Shown piece by piece: positions 36,654 through 45,974 of a stretch of DNA of 64,000 nucleotides. Source of the DNA: Anaerolineae bacterium (GTDB taxonomy: Bacteria; Chloroflexota; Anaerolineae; Promineifilales; Promineifilaceae); the NCBI GenBank assembly GCA_030425205.1, contig JAUIAP010000010.1, positions 124,001 to 188,000 on the forward strand. Direction: 5' to 3'. Within the stretch, counting starts at the first letter, position 1. Every line of letters starts with the position of its first letter. Below the pieces are notes generated by a model, which was given only the letters and a program-made list of their open reading frames with translations, was not told the origin of the DNA and made no database searches. The position numbers were made by a program, and so were the translations under genes.

Positions 36654-38588
36654 CTAGTTTCGACTAAACGCAATCGAGCCGATTGGGCTTTCTGTTCCGT
36701 CTTGATTCACCGAATCACCGTGATTTGCCGCCCATTGCATCGTATACAAATTGTAGTAGCGGCCGCGTTGCGCAATTAACTCACTGTGGCTGCCCATCTC
36801 TACGATGCGCCCCTTGTCCAACACGACAATCTTATCTGCACTGACGATCGTGCTGAGTCGATGTGCAATCACGAAACTGGTGCGACCCGTCATCAGGCGG
36901 TCAACGGCGACTTCAATCAGCCGCTCTGTCGCTGTGTCCACACTGCTGGTCGCCTCATCGAGAATCAGAATCGCGGGATCAGCCAGCAACGCGCGGGCAA
37001 ACGATATGATTTGTCGCTGTCCAACACTCAGATTGACGCCGTTTTCGCCGACATCTGTATTGTAGCCATCAGGCAAACGCGCGATGAATGTGTGTGCGCC
37101 AACGGCCTTTGCCGCGTCAATCACTTCATCGTCCGATGCCTCAAGGCGACCATAGCGAATGTTATCCATCAATGTGCCGCTGAACAAGAAGGTGTCCTGC
37201 AAAACGATGCCCAACTGCTGGCGCAGGCTCGCCTTTGTCACCCCACGAATGTCGTGACCGTCAATCGTGATAGAGCCGCTGGTCACGTCGAAGAAGCGTG
37301 AGAGCAGACGAATGATGGTGCTTTTGCCCGCACCTGTTTCACCGACGAGGGCGATGCGTTGGCCAGGTTCGGCCGAAATCGACACCCCTTGCAACACCCC
37401 TTCATCTTCCTTGTATGAGAACCAGACATCTTCAAACACCACCCGACCCTCAACATTGCGCAACTGATGGGCGTTTGGTTTATCTACGATGTCGGCCTCC
37501 ATATCGAGTAGACCGAAAATGCGCTCACTCGCCGCCATTGTTGCTTGGAATGTGTTCAGCCGGCGTGCTAGCTCACGGATTGGGTCGAAAAATCGGCCGA
37601 CCCACAGCACAAACGCGATCAGCGTCCCCGCCGTCAGCGCATCCCCCAATACGAGATAGCCACCTACCCCGACGATCAACGCCGTTGTCAAATAGCTGAA
37701 AAACTCGATGGCGGGGAAGAAGGCGGCCGACAAAAACTCTGCCACCATCAACGACTCAAAATGTGACTGATTGAGATCATTAAAATGTTCGACGTTGCGC
37801 TGCTCACGCGTGAAGCTTTTCGCTACACGCACGCCAGAGATCGACTCGTTGAGATAGCCGTTGATGTGCGACAGAATGGAGCGCGTGCGAATGTAGGCTG
37901 CGCGGGCATGTTTGCGCCAGTAGTTGGCAATCAGGGCCATGAACGGCAACATCGCAAACGCCACCAATGCCAACTGCCAGTTCACCGCCAGCATCACAAT
38001 CACAATCCCAACCAGCATGAAGACGGCGCGTGCGACACCCGTGATCGACCACGTGATAAACTCTTGCAACACGCCGACATCACTGATCAGGCGGCTCATC
38101 AAGCGGCCGACGCTGTACTGATTGTGGAAGGTCAGGGACAGCGTATGCAGATGGCGGAACATCGCGCTGCGAATATCCGCGATGACGCGCGTGCCTATCA
38201 CGGCCATAATCAACATGCGCGACCGATTGGTGACAAACTCCATCAGCGTGATGGCGATAAAGACGACCGCCCAGAAGCGCAGTGTGTTGTAATCTCCCGC
38301 CGCTACACCATCATCAACTGCCCGTTTTACAATGTAGGGAGCCGCCACACTCGCAATTGAACTAAGAACGATTAGCACGATTGAAAGCATGAAGCGGCGG
38401 TTATATGGTTCGACAAAGACCCAGAGCCGTCGCACCAAGTTGCGGTCATACAGCTTGGCGAGATGGTCGGTGTTGGTCGGCAGGATGTCTTTCAGCAGCC
38501 CTTCACGCCGCTGGCGTTCCGCCTGCGTCGAGTCAATGTCGAGATTTTTTTCCAAAAACGCTGCGATACGTTCATTTTGATTTGACAT
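36654..38588 (-). CDS. ABC exporter half-transporter, consensus-site subunit
   Basis: About 644 residues: an extended N-terminus, six membrane helices (about 65-350) and a C-terminal nucleotide-binding domain. Walker A is GETGAGKST and Walker B ends LILDEATS with the catalytic Glu, but the signature loop is LSVGQ instead of LSGGQ. The ATG at 38588 is preceded by GGGGGAT and lies 22 bases after the stop of the partner gene; an upstream in-frame start at 38630 would overlap that gene. With the partner it forms a heterodimeric multidrug/lipid-type exporter. Substrate unknown. Confidence 0.9.
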   Translation of the reverse strand: MSNQNERIAAFLEKNLDIDSTQAERQRREGLLKDILPTNTDHLAKLYDRNLVRRLWVFVEPYNRRFMLSIVLIVLSSIASVAAPYIVKRAVDDGVAAGDYNTLRFWAVVFIAITLMEFVTNRSRMLIMAVIGTRVIADIRSAMFRHLHTLSLTFHNQYSVGRLMSRLISDVGVLQEFITWSITGVARAVFMLVGIVIVMLAVNWQLALVAFAMLPFMALIANYWRKHARAAYIRTRSILSHINGYLNESISGVRVAKSFTREQRNVEHFNDLNQSHFESLMVAEFLSAAFFPAIEFFSYLTTALIVGVGGYLVLGDALTAGTLIAFVLWVGRFFDPIRELARRLNTFQATMAASERIFGLLDMEADIVDKPNAHQLRNVEGRVVFEDVWFSYKEDEGVLQGVSISAEPGQRIALVGETGAGKSTIIRLLSRFFDVTSGSITIDGHDIRGVTKASLRQQLGIVLQDTFLFSGTLMDNIRYGRLEASDDEVIDAAKAVGAHTFIARLPDGYNTDVGENGVNLSVGQRQIISFARALLADPAILILDEATSSVDTATERLIEVAVDRLMTGRTSFVIAHRLSTIVSADKIVVLDKGRIVEMGSHSELIAQRGRYYNLYTMQWAANHGDSVNQDGTESPIGSIAFSRN

Positions 38589-38610
38589 AATTTTATCCCC
38601 CAGCATTGGG

Positions 38611-40380
38611 CTACAGCCGCGACGCCACATCTGCCGCAGCTAACTCATCTTGATCCTTCAACTGCAAATCGTAAATCTCACGATACAGCCCTTTTTGCGC
38701 CAGCAGCTCATCATGTGTGCCGCGCTCAACAATCGCGCCGTCATCCAGCACGAGAATTTTGTCAGCATTTTTCACCGTCAAGAGTCGTTGGGCGATGATA
38801 AATGTCGTGCGTCCTTCCATCAGCTTTTGCAACGCCAGCGAAATTAGATGTTCCGTTTCGGTGTCTACGCTGCTTGTCGCGTCGTCGAGAATCAGAATGG
38901 CTGGATCGGTTAAGAGCGTGCGTGCAATCGCAATGCGCTGCTTTTGCCCGCCGGAAAGCGTGACACCGCGCTCACCTACGGCCGTGTCATAGCCATTGGG
39001 GAAGCGCATGATAAAGTCGTGGGCTTGTGCCGCCTTTGCCGCCTCGATAATCTCTTCACGCGATGCCGTGCGACGACCATAGGCGATATTCTCGGCAATC
39101 GTTGTGCTAAACAAGAATGAATCCTGCAACACAGCGCCGACATTACTGCGCAACGACTCTTGTGTGACGTCACGGATGTCGTGGCCGTCGACCAAAATTT
39201 GGCCAACTTTTTGCTCATAAAAGCGCGGCAGCAGGTTGGTAATGGTTGATTTCCCCGATCCTGTGGGGCCGACGAGCGCAACCTTTTCACCCGGTTTGGC
39301 ATGGAATGTCACATCGCGCAAAATTGTTTGTTCAGGACGATAACCGAATGTAACATGGTTAAACAGCACTTCTCCCTTGACGTTTTCAAGGGTGACGGCA
39401 TTCGGCCGATCTTTGACCTCATTCTCTTCATCCATGATCTCAAATACACGACCTGCTGCTGCCCCTGCCGTCGCTGCCAAGTTGACGATAAAGCCTAGCC
39501 CCTGAATCGGCGCCTGCAACATCAGGATATAGGTGATCAATGCCGTTAACTCACCAATTGTGACCTCGCCGCGAATCGCCATCGGCCCACCCGCCAACAA
39601 AATCAAAAATATGCTGACGGACACCAAGAAGGTGAAAAACGGCCAGTTGTTGGCCCACGTTGTGACCAAACCGACTCGTCCCTCGTACCAGTTGTCGTTT
39701 GACTTGTCGAACTTTGCCAATTCATACGGCTCGCGTCCAAACGCCTTGACGACACGAATCCCCGTGATGCTCTCCTGCATCGTGCTGGAAACATCACTGA
39801 GTTGCTCCTGAATTTGTTTGAACATCGGCCGAACAATCGAGCCAAAACGCACCGTTGCATACGCCAAGATGGGGATCGGGGCTAGCCCAATCAACGCCAA
39901 GCGCACATCTGTTGCCATCATTGCAATCACCGTTCCCGTCACGGTCAATGCAATACTGACCAGTTCGGCGAGGCGAATCCCTGCAAACCATTCTGTCTCT
40001 GTGATGTCGCTGGTGGCACGACTCATCAAGTCACCCGTCTTGGCACGATCATGAAACGAAAATGGCAAGAGCTGCACGCTCTTATAAAAATCGTTGCGGA
40101 ACGCATAGGCGACGCGATGGCTTAACCAGTGCCCATAGTAAAAGTAGAGAAACGATACCACGCCTGAAATGACCGCCAGCACCAAAATGATGCCGCCCGC
40201 CTGATAAAGCGCGTTGGCGTTGCCTTGGGTCAAGCCGTTGTCAATTGCCCACGCGACCACACGGGGAATGATCAACTTGCTGACAGTCCCAAACAACATG
40301 CCGATATAGGCGATGCCAAGCTGTTTTCGATATGGTTTTAGATAGCTAAGTAAGCGTCTATAAGTTTGTTTTTTGTCCAC
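38611..40380 (-). CDS. ABC exporter half-transporter, degenerate-site subunit
   Basis: About 589 residues with six membrane helices and a nucleotide-binding domain. Walker A is GPTGSGKST and the signature is a canonical LSGGQ, but Walker B reads LILDDATS, with Asp where the catalytic Glu should be. This is the typical sign of the non-hydrolytic site in heterodimeric exporters, and it complements the altered signature of the partner. The start chosen is GTG 40380 (VDKKQTYRRLL), which has AAGAGG eight bases upstream; an in-frame GTG at 40419 and ATG at 40404 have no such site. Confidence 0.9.
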   Translation of the reverse strand: MDKKQTYRRLLSYLKPYRKQLGIAYIGMLFGTVSKLIIPRVVAWAIDNGLTQGNANALYQAGGIILVLAVISGVVSFLYFYYGHWLSHRVAYAFRNDFYKSVQLLPFSFHDRAKTGDLMSRATSDITETEWFAGIRLAELVSIALTVTGTVIAMMATDVRLALIGLAPIPILAYATVRFGSIVRPMFKQIQEQLSDVSSTMQESITGIRVVKAFGREPYELAKFDKSNDNWYEGRVGLVTTWANNWPFFTFLVSVSIFLILLAGGPMAIRGEVTIGELTALITYILMLQAPIQGLGFIVNLAATAGAAAGRVFEIMDEENEVKDRPNAVTLENVKGEVLFNHVTFGYRPEQTILRDVTFHAKPGEKVALVGPTGSGKSTITNLLPRFYEQKVGQILVDGHDIRDVTQESLRSNVGAVLQDSFLFSTTIAENIAYGRRTASREEIIEAAKAAQAHDFIMRFPNGYDTAVGERGVTLSGGQKQRIAIARTLLTDPAILILDDATSSVDTETEHLISLALQKLMEGRTTFIIAQRLLTVKNADKILVLDDGAIVERGTHDELLAQKGLYREIYDLQLKDQDELAAADVASRL

Positions 40381-40540
40381 AATAAAACCTCTTGAGAGGG
40401 GCATCGGTTGCCCATTCACTAGACGATAGCACGCACAAGTTAGATAAATATCTAATTCGCACGCCTAATTCTGGATTTGGTCGCCTCCATGCCATATCGT
40501 GCAACATTCCGTCCTCACATGTTGCAGATAGGGACAAAAA

Positions 40541-40571
40541 AAGGCCACGACTACAGCGCAGTCGTGGCCTT
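40541..40571 (-). terminator. Rho-independent terminator (minus strand)
   Basis: AAGGCCACGACT (40541-40552) pairs perfectly with AGTCGTGGCCTT (40560-40571), a 12-bp stem. On the minus strand it runs into seven T. It ends the transcript from the penicillin-acylase gene and the small ORF, and isolates the ABC exporter operon. Confidence 0.9.
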
Positions 40572-40593
40572 CAAAATGTTAATCACAATAACA

Positions 40594-40695
40594 TCATGTT
40601 GCCTCATTTGGTGCGCCGCGCGGAGTCATCTGCCAGACTTGTGGCTGACCAGTCGTTCCGTACATAAGTGTGGTGCAAAATTCAACATTCAACAT
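40594..40695 (-). CDS. Small ORF, 33 residues, unknown
   Basis: The minus strand encodes 33 residues starting MLNVEFCTTLMYGTTG and ending TPRGAPNEAT. AAGGAAA stands about six bases before the ATG, a good ribosome binding site, and a strong terminator begins 22 bases after the stop, as for a real last cistron. The gene lies 66 bases after the acylase stop and about 210 bases before the ABC exporter start. It has one Cys, a Gly/Thr-rich centre and no membrane segment. It is not a recognised family. It could be a small protein, an exported peptide or chance. Confidence 0.45.
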   Translation of the reverse strand: MLNVEFCTTLMYGTTGQPQVWQMTPRGAPNEAT

Positions 40696-40761
40696 GACGT
40701 TTTCCTTGCCCAAATAGGGCGAAGGGACAGCGTAACATAAACGATGGGGGGCTGTCAACCG

Positions 40762-43209
40762 TTAATCAGGTGCCAGAATCAATGTATCGACGGTTGACGC
40801 GTCAACGGCGGTGTCGCTGTAGACAAAGGGATGATAGTCGCCATCAAGCCAGAGCTGAATCATGTCACTGTAGTGGGCATGATAGGGGTGACCGCTTTGC
40901 CCTGTTGGGTGGATGGCAAGGCTTGCATCATAGTCGGCAAGGTCGATGATCAGGCGCATCGACGGGTTGGCGCGGACTTGCCCGAAATTTTCGCCCCATG
41001 AGAAGCTGTTCGCGTTGACGATGTTGCTGCCGCCTGAAACAGGATAGGGGCCACGATTGACAAGCATTTCGACCGGCGCAATTCCACTCTGCCCGAGCGG
41101 ATCGCTGGAAAAGGTGACTTGATGGACATCTCCCCACGTCCAGCCGCTGCTATCATTTCCATGCTCCTCTTGCAGCCATTCGACCGCCGCATGCATGGCA
41201 CTCAAGATCTGGTCGTTTTGTGTTTCAATGGGCTGGGTCGTTTTATCGTCCCAGAGTGAATCGCTGGGACGGTCGGCAATGGCGTGCAAGAATTGACGCG
41301 TTGAACTGCCGTTGCCGATGATGTCATCAGCCGCCGCTCCCAAGTCATCTGTCAAAATTGCGGTGTGCAATTTCCAGAGAAACACCTCAAAAATCGAAGC
41401 AGGGACGCTATCGGTGACCAGTTGTCCATCCCAGCCGCGCACGCGCTCGATTGCAGCCTGCACATCGGCATCGTCGCTCCGCAACCCGCTAAACAGGGGA
41501 AGGTAGCTGTCAAACAATAGGTCGTAGGAGTCGTTGTGCATCGTGGCGTAGGTTTCGGCCGAAATCTTCCCCCCACTATCGATCACCGCCCGCAACATAT
41601 CTTCAATGCGCTGCGCCCGATCGCCCGATGCCCAGTTGTGAGAAAGAAAGAACGGGAATGTCTCATCGACAATGGCGTTGTTTGCCGTGACGATATAGCC
41701 CGCATCTGGATTGAAGAGACGCGGCATTTCGTCAAACGGGATGAAGCCATCCCACTCCATTTCGCCCCGTCCGTCGACGGGACGGCGTCCATCCCAATCA
41801 CGCACAGGATAGCGTCCCGTTGACTGATAGGCGATATTGCCCGCCTGATCGGCGTAGACAAAGTTTTGTCCAGAGGTGTCCCAATAGCTCAGTGCCGAAC
41901 GGAACTCATCGTAGTTGGTGGCGCGATTGAGCAAGACAACCGCCTTGAGGATGCGCGATGGCTCAAATGCTGCCCAGCGCACCGATAGCACTTCGGTCAA
42001 CTCATCGTCAATCGTGTTGAGAATTGGCCCGTGTACCGTTTCGCGCACCTCCAGCACAACATCTTCGCCCCCACTGACGGCGATGCGCTCCTCGATCACG
42101 TCCATATTGCGCCACTCGCCGTTGAATTCATATTGGAGCTGATTCTCGGGGTGAACCGTCTCGACGTAGACATCCATCGTATCGGCCGACATATTTGTGA
42201 CACCCCACGCGATCTCGTCATTATGCCCCACGACAACGCCGGGAACGCCCGCAAAGGTCATCCCCGCCACATTGTAGCCGGGCGCGTGCAGACCCATCCA
42301 ATACCAAATCGACGGCATTTGCACGCCTAAGTGGGGATCGTCGGCCAGCAATGGCGCGCCCGAAACGGTATGCTCGCCCGCGACCACCCAATTGTTGCTG
42401 CCAATTCCAACGCCATCCCCTAACGCAAATCCAAAGTCGGGCAGCTCGCCAATCATCTCAAACTGCGACCAATCGACGGCCAGCTGTGGGCTACTTACAG
42501 ATGAAGGTTCATCGTATGGAGGGGGGGCGATGATCGGCCGATCCTGTGGATAGTTCGGCCAAACCTGCTCCATCAGATCTTCGCCCAACAGAGACTCCAA
42601 CTGCACCAACTCTTGCTCCTCATTCAAATCTCCCGAACCGCGCAAATCCCACGCCATCACGATGCCCCACGCAACTGTATGCACAGGCTCCCACGTCTCG
42701 ATCTCCCATTCGGCCCGTGTCAGATTCAAAAGGGTCTGATTGAATGAGATATTGTCCTTATTGGCGTCGATGTAGGCGTTGACACCTGCGCTGTATGCTT
42801 CTAGGACGGCGTACATATCAGGTTCCTTCTCACGATAGTGATCGACGGTTGCCTGCGCCATGCGGTTCCAACCGATGTTGCGGATAAATTTATCCGTCTC
42901 AACCGTAGATGATCCAGCGATTTCGCTCAGCCGACCCATACTGGTGTGCCGCCAAAACTCCATTTGCCAAAAACGATCTTGTGCGTGTACATACCCTTGC
43001 GCGAAAAAGAGGTCATCCTCATTGGTGGCGTAGAGGTGTGGGACGCCCAGATCATCGCGTTTGACGGTGACGGGATCGGTTAAGCCAGCCAAATCAATTG
43101 TGCCAGACGTTTTAGGAAATGGGCTGCGAATCGCCCAAACAAGCGCGATTGCAACGGCAATCAGCAGAATAACGAGCAGAATGAAAATCCAACGTAGTGC
43201 GCGGCGCAT
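40762..43209 (-). CDS. Penicillin acylase family N-terminal nucleophile hydrolase
   Basis: An 815-residue S45-family protein. An N-terminal membrane or signal segment (about 8-26) puts it outside the cytoplasm. The segment after it has GVPHLYATNEDDLFFAQGYVHAQDRFWQM, typical of the alpha chain. The nucleophile Ser271 (GIGSNNWVV) should become the N-terminus of the beta chain after autocleavage; the oxyanion-region Asn is in TANNAIVD. Family members hydrolyse amides such as penicillins, acyl-homoserine lactones or other N-acyl compounds; the substrate here is not decidable. AGGAGAA precedes the ATG. Confidence 0.9.
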   Translation of the reverse strand: MRRALRWIFILLVILLIAVAIALVWAIRSPFPKTSGTIDLAGLTDPVTVKRDDLGVPHLYATNEDDLFFAQGYVHAQDRFWQMEFWRHTSMGRLSEIAGSSTVETDKFIRNIGWNRMAQATVDHYREKEPDMYAVLEAYSAGVNAYIDANKDNISFNQTLLNLTRAEWEIETWEPVHTVAWGIVMAWDLRGSGDLNEEQELVQLESLLGEDLMEQVWPNYPQDRPIIAPPPYDEPSSVSSPQLAVDWSQFEMIGELPDFGFALGDGVGIGSNNWVVAGEHTVSGAPLLADDPHLGVQMPSIWYWMGLHAPGYNVAGMTFAGVPGVVVGHNDEIAWGVTNMSADTMDVYVETVHPENQLQYEFNGEWRNMDVIEERIAVSGGEDVVLEVRETVHGPILNTIDDELTEVLSVRWAAFEPSRILKAVVLLNRATNYDEFRSALSYWDTSGQNFVYADQAGNIAYQSTGRYPVRDWDGRRPVDGRGEMEWDGFIPFDEMPRLFNPDAGYIVTANNAIVDETFPFFLSHNWASGDRAQRIEDMLRAVIDSGGKISAETYATMHNDSYDLLFDSYLPLFSGLRSDDADVQAAIERVRGWDGQLVTDSVPASIFEVFLWKLHTAILTDDLGAAADDIIGNGSSTRQFLHAIADRPSDSLWDDKTTQPIETQNDQILSAMHAAVEWLQEEHGNDSSGWTWGDVHQVTFSSDPLGQSGIAPVEMLVNRGPYPVSGGSNIVNANSFSWGENFGQVRANPSMRLIIDLADYDASLAIHPTGQSGHPYHAHYSDMIQLWLDGDYHPFVYSDTAVDASTVDTLILAPD

Positions 43210-43248
43210 AGGATAGTTCTCCTAAATTTTGGTTTGCTCTATTGTGGA

Positions 43249-43272
43249 TGTTTCGGCCGAATTCGGCAAACA
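43249..43272. promoter_or_regulatory. Palindrome in the acylase/folC divergent promoter region
   Basis: GCCGAATTCGGC (43256-43267) is a perfect 12-bp palindrome inside a wider TGTTT...AAACA inverted repeat. It overlaps a TCGGCCGA copy (43253-43260). A TTGACA box at 43291-43296 lies downstream on the folC side. It could be an operator; a hairpin or chance arrangement is equally possible. Confidence 0.35.
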
Positions 43273-43371
43273 CAGATTGTCGATCTTGGCTTGACAAGCA
43301 TGGAAATAAAACGATGACAATTGGCAAATTCATCTCTACAACGGATGCGAGATGCGCTATTCTACAAGCCT

Positions 43372-44736
43372 ATGGAAGACATACTCGCCAACTATCGCGC
43401 CGCGCAAAAGTGGCTTTACTCGTTAATCACTGATCCAGAAGGGGAGCGGTTCAAGGCTGAAAAATCGGCCGAAACCATTCGCGCTGAGTTGCAAGCTGCC
43501 ATTCCGCGTCTCGCTGACTTTCTCGATTTTGCGGGTAATCCGCACCGTCAATTCGACTCTGTGCATATCGCAGGGACAAGCGGCAAAGGATCGGTCACGG
43601 TGATGATCTCGGCCTTGTTATCCGCGTGCGGGTTCAAAACGGCTGATCACACCAGCCCATTTCTGCAAATCCCCAACGAAAAACTGCGCTTAAACGGCCA
43701 AATGATTGCCCCTACGCAGTTCGCACAATTGATTTGGGATTTTCGTCGACTGTATGAAGCTTGGGGCAAGCGATTGGCCTATATCGAGGCGTGGAGCGCA
43801 ATTACGATGCTCTGGATCGCGCAGCAACAGCCCGACTGGGGCGTGATCGAAACGGGGATGGGCGGCCGATTCGACCCCTCAAACGTGTTGCCCTCTGAAC
43901 TGGCCGTTATCACAAATGTCGATTTTGATCACATGAAATCGCTCGGCAACACGTTGGCAGAAATCGCCTACCACAAGGCGGGAATTATCAAACCAAACGG
44001 GCGGGTCGTTACAGCGGCGACCAAGCCAGAGGTGTTGGCCGTCATTGAGCAGGAAGCCCGCGAGAAAAATGCGACGCTGCAACGGATAGATTACACGATT
44101 GGTGCTGATGGCACGTTGACGGTGCGCGGACGATTTGGTACTTACGAGCGATTGGCATTGCCGCTTGCGGGTCACTATCAGTTGGTCAATGCGGCGACGG
44201 CGATCACGGCGGTTGATTGGTTGTTGGGGGAGACGGAAACGCCATTAACTCAAGCTGCCATCAACAGGGCGTTTCTTAGGTTAGGCAATATCGGCCGATT
44301 TGAAATTTTACAGACAAACCCAACTGTCATCATTGATGGCGCACATAACCCGCATAAAGTTGCTGCACTTGTGCGCAGCGTGGCGGCAGCTTATCCGCAG
44401 CGGCGCGTCACCGTACAGATGGGCATGATCGCCAATAAAGATTCATCGGCTGTCATTGCCGCGCTCTTGCCGATTGCCAGCGACTTCATTTTTAGCGAGC
44501 CAAACGTGTTTGGGAAGTTGCCACAATCGGCCGAAACGCTGGCCGAAACATTGCTGTCAATTGATAGTGAGATCGAATTCGTGATCGCGAAGCGTGTTGT
44601 CGAGGGGATCGACCATTGGTTGGCAGACGCTGAGACAACGGATATTTTGCTGATTACGGGATCGATCTATCTGATTGGAGAGGCGCGCGGGCGGTGGTTT
44701 TCGGCCGATCAACTGCTGCGTGCGCTGGAAGGCTGA
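43372..44736 (+). CDS. folC: Folylpolyglutamate synthase / dihydrofolate synthase
   Basis: About 454 residues of the Mur-ligase-like FolC family, which adds glutamate to folates (EC 6.3.2.17, possibly also 6.3.2.12). The P-loop is IAGTSGKGSVT, followed by TSPFLQIPNEKLRLNG, ETGMGGRFDPSN and VIDGAHNPHK. The start is uncertain: ATG 43372 gives the usual NYRAAQKWLYSL beginning; in-frame ATG 43345 and TTG 43321 would add 9 and 17 residues, and none has a clear ribosome binding site. The 3' end overlaps the convergent EamA gene by 28 bases. Confidence 0.92.
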   Translation: MEDILANYRAAQKWLYSLITDPEGERFKAEKSAETIRAELQAAIPRLADFLDFAGNPHRQFDSVHIAGTSGKGSVTVMISALLSACGFKTADHTSPFLQIPNEKLRLNGQMIAPTQFAQLIWDFRRLYEAWGKRLAYIEAWSAITMLWIAQQQPDWGVIETGMGGRFDPSNVLPSELAVITNVDFDHMKSLGNTLAEIAYHKAGIIKPNGRVVTAATKPEVLAVIEQEAREKNATLQRIDYTIGADGTLTVRGRFGTYERLALPLAGHYQLVNAATAITAVDWLLGETETPLTQAAINRAFLRLGNIGRFEILQTNPTVIIDGAHNPHKVAALVRSVAAAYPQRRVTVQMGMIANKDSSAVIAALLPIASDFIFSEPNVFGKLPQSAETLAETLLSIDSEIEFVIAKRVVEGIDHWLADAETTDILLITGSIYLIGEARGRWFSADQLLRALEG

Positions 44737-45602
44737 CGGTTAAACAGGAGCATCCCGCCCACGATCAACAGAAATCCAGCGAAATGATAGCCACGTAGCT
44801 GTTCGCCTAAAAACAGGATGGAGAGCAGCGCGGCGAACAGCGGCAGAAGGTTGATAAACAACCCACCGCGATTTGCGCCAATGATGCTGATCCCGCCATT
44901 CCAGCAAAAGTAGGCGATGATGCTTGGCCCAATGGCGATATAGAGCAGGCTCAAAATGGTCGTCTGGTTAAATGGGAATGTCGCACCTGTCGCGCGTTCC
45001 CAGAGGAAGGGCGGCAGCAACAGCACAGCTCCAATTGCAAAGGTATAGCCAATCAGCGCAATGGGCGGGAGCACGGGTGCCTTGCGTAGCAGGACAGAGT
45101 AGAGCGCATAGAGCAAAATCCCGAACAAAATCAAAAGATCGCCAAGTACAAAGTTGAGCGTTTGAAGCGTCATCATGTCGCCATGCAACACCACAACAAA
45201 CGTGCCAAGCGTACAGATTGAAACGCCCACGAACTGCACGCCCGTGATCCGTTCGCCAGTGAGAAACAGCGAAATAATGATCACAAAAGCGGGCAATGCA
45301 GTTTGCATCAGTGACCCATTGATCGCCGTGGTCGTTTGCACGGCGGTGTAGAGTAGCGTATTGAAGGCGGACACACCGAGAAAGCCGAGCATGACGATGA
45401 GCGGCAGGTGGGGACGGACGACAGAATAGGTCTGGCGCATCGGCCGAATGGCAAATGGTAATACGATCACTGTCGCCAAGACCCAACGATAAAATGCCAG
45501 CGTGATCGGCGGCACAATCGTCGTCAGACCACGCGCCAAGACGATGTTGCCCGCCCACAGCAACGGTGCGATGGTCAACAGCAGATAGGGATGTTTTTGC
45601 AT
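44709..45602 (-). CDS. EamA/DMT-family transporter
   Basis: A 297-residue membrane protein with ten predicted helices in two EamA repeats of about 140 residues. N-terminal PYLLLTIAPLLWAGNIVLARGL and the mid repeat LGDLLILFGILLYALYSVLLRK are typical of the drug/metabolite transporter superfamily. Solute unknown. Its TGA directly follows the TCGGCCGA at 44701-44708, and its last 28 bases overlap the end of folC on the other strand. Confidence 0.9.
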   Translation of the reverse strand: MQKHPYLLLTIAPLLWAGNIVLARGLTTIVPPITLAFYRWVLATVIVLPFAIRPMRQTYSVVRPHLPLIVMLGFLGVSAFNTLLYTAVQTTTAINGSLMQTALPAFVIIISLFLTGERITGVQFVGVSICTLGTFVVVLHGDMMTLQTLNFVLGDLLILFGILLYALYSVLLRKAPVLPPIALIGYTFAIGAVLLLPPFLWERATGATFPFNQTTILSLLYIAIGPSIIAYFCWNGGISIIGANRGGLFINLLPLFAALLSILFLGEQLRGYHFAGFLLIVGGMLLFNRQPSSARSS

Positions 45603-45623
45603 GTCGTGAGGAGCGCGTACTTT

Positions 45624-45923
45624 CTAGCGACCACGCCCGCGAAAACGTTCGCGATTGCTGCGGCAATGGGGGCATTCCGCGTCTACGTAGTCACGCCCAC
45701 ATTTGCGGCAGGTTTGGGGCTTGATCGGCCGATCATCTTCCAATGATCCCAACACGGTGACGATCTCCTCTCCCTCATGCGCGGCAAGCCATGCTAACAG
45801 GTCATGGTGACCGATCTGCCAACCATCGGCCGTGCGCTGAATGCGCCCTTGCATAACGGGGAGATCAATTTCGACTGCATTTGCTGCGAGTTTGAGGATG
45901 GCGGCGCGTCTATATGAGAGCAT
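45624..45923 (-). CDS. Small zinc-ribbon protein
   Basis: The 99-residue product ends in CRKCGRDYVDAECPHCRSNRERFRGRGR: two Cys-x2-Cys knuckles (about 72-75 and 84-87) forming a probable zinc ribbon, and an Arg/Gly-rich tail. The N-terminal 65 residues include an LPVMQGRIQRTADGWQIGHHDLLAWL segment of no known family. The gene is 21 bases upstream of the EamA gene on the same strand and probably co-transcribed. A nucleic-acid-binding role is possible but not shown. Confidence 0.65.
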   Translation of the reverse strand: MLSYRRAAILKLAANAVEIDLPVMQGRIQRTADGWQIGHHDLLAWLAAHEGEEIVTVLGSLEDDRPIKPQTCRKCGRDYVDAECPHCRSNRERFRGRGR

Positions 45924-45974
45924 GGCATTTAAGCTGCGTAAATGTTTATAAATCGAAGCGGTATAGTGTACTTG

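Noticed and set aside
37785..38360. A 191-codon His/Arg-rich open frame opposite the ABC exporter
   Set aside because: Composition typical of the reverse strand of a membrane domain; no start signals.
43291..43319. A sigma-70 promoter for folC with TTGACA at 43291
   Set aside because: The sequence 17 bases downstream (ATGACA) is a poor -10, so the box alone is not enough to call it.
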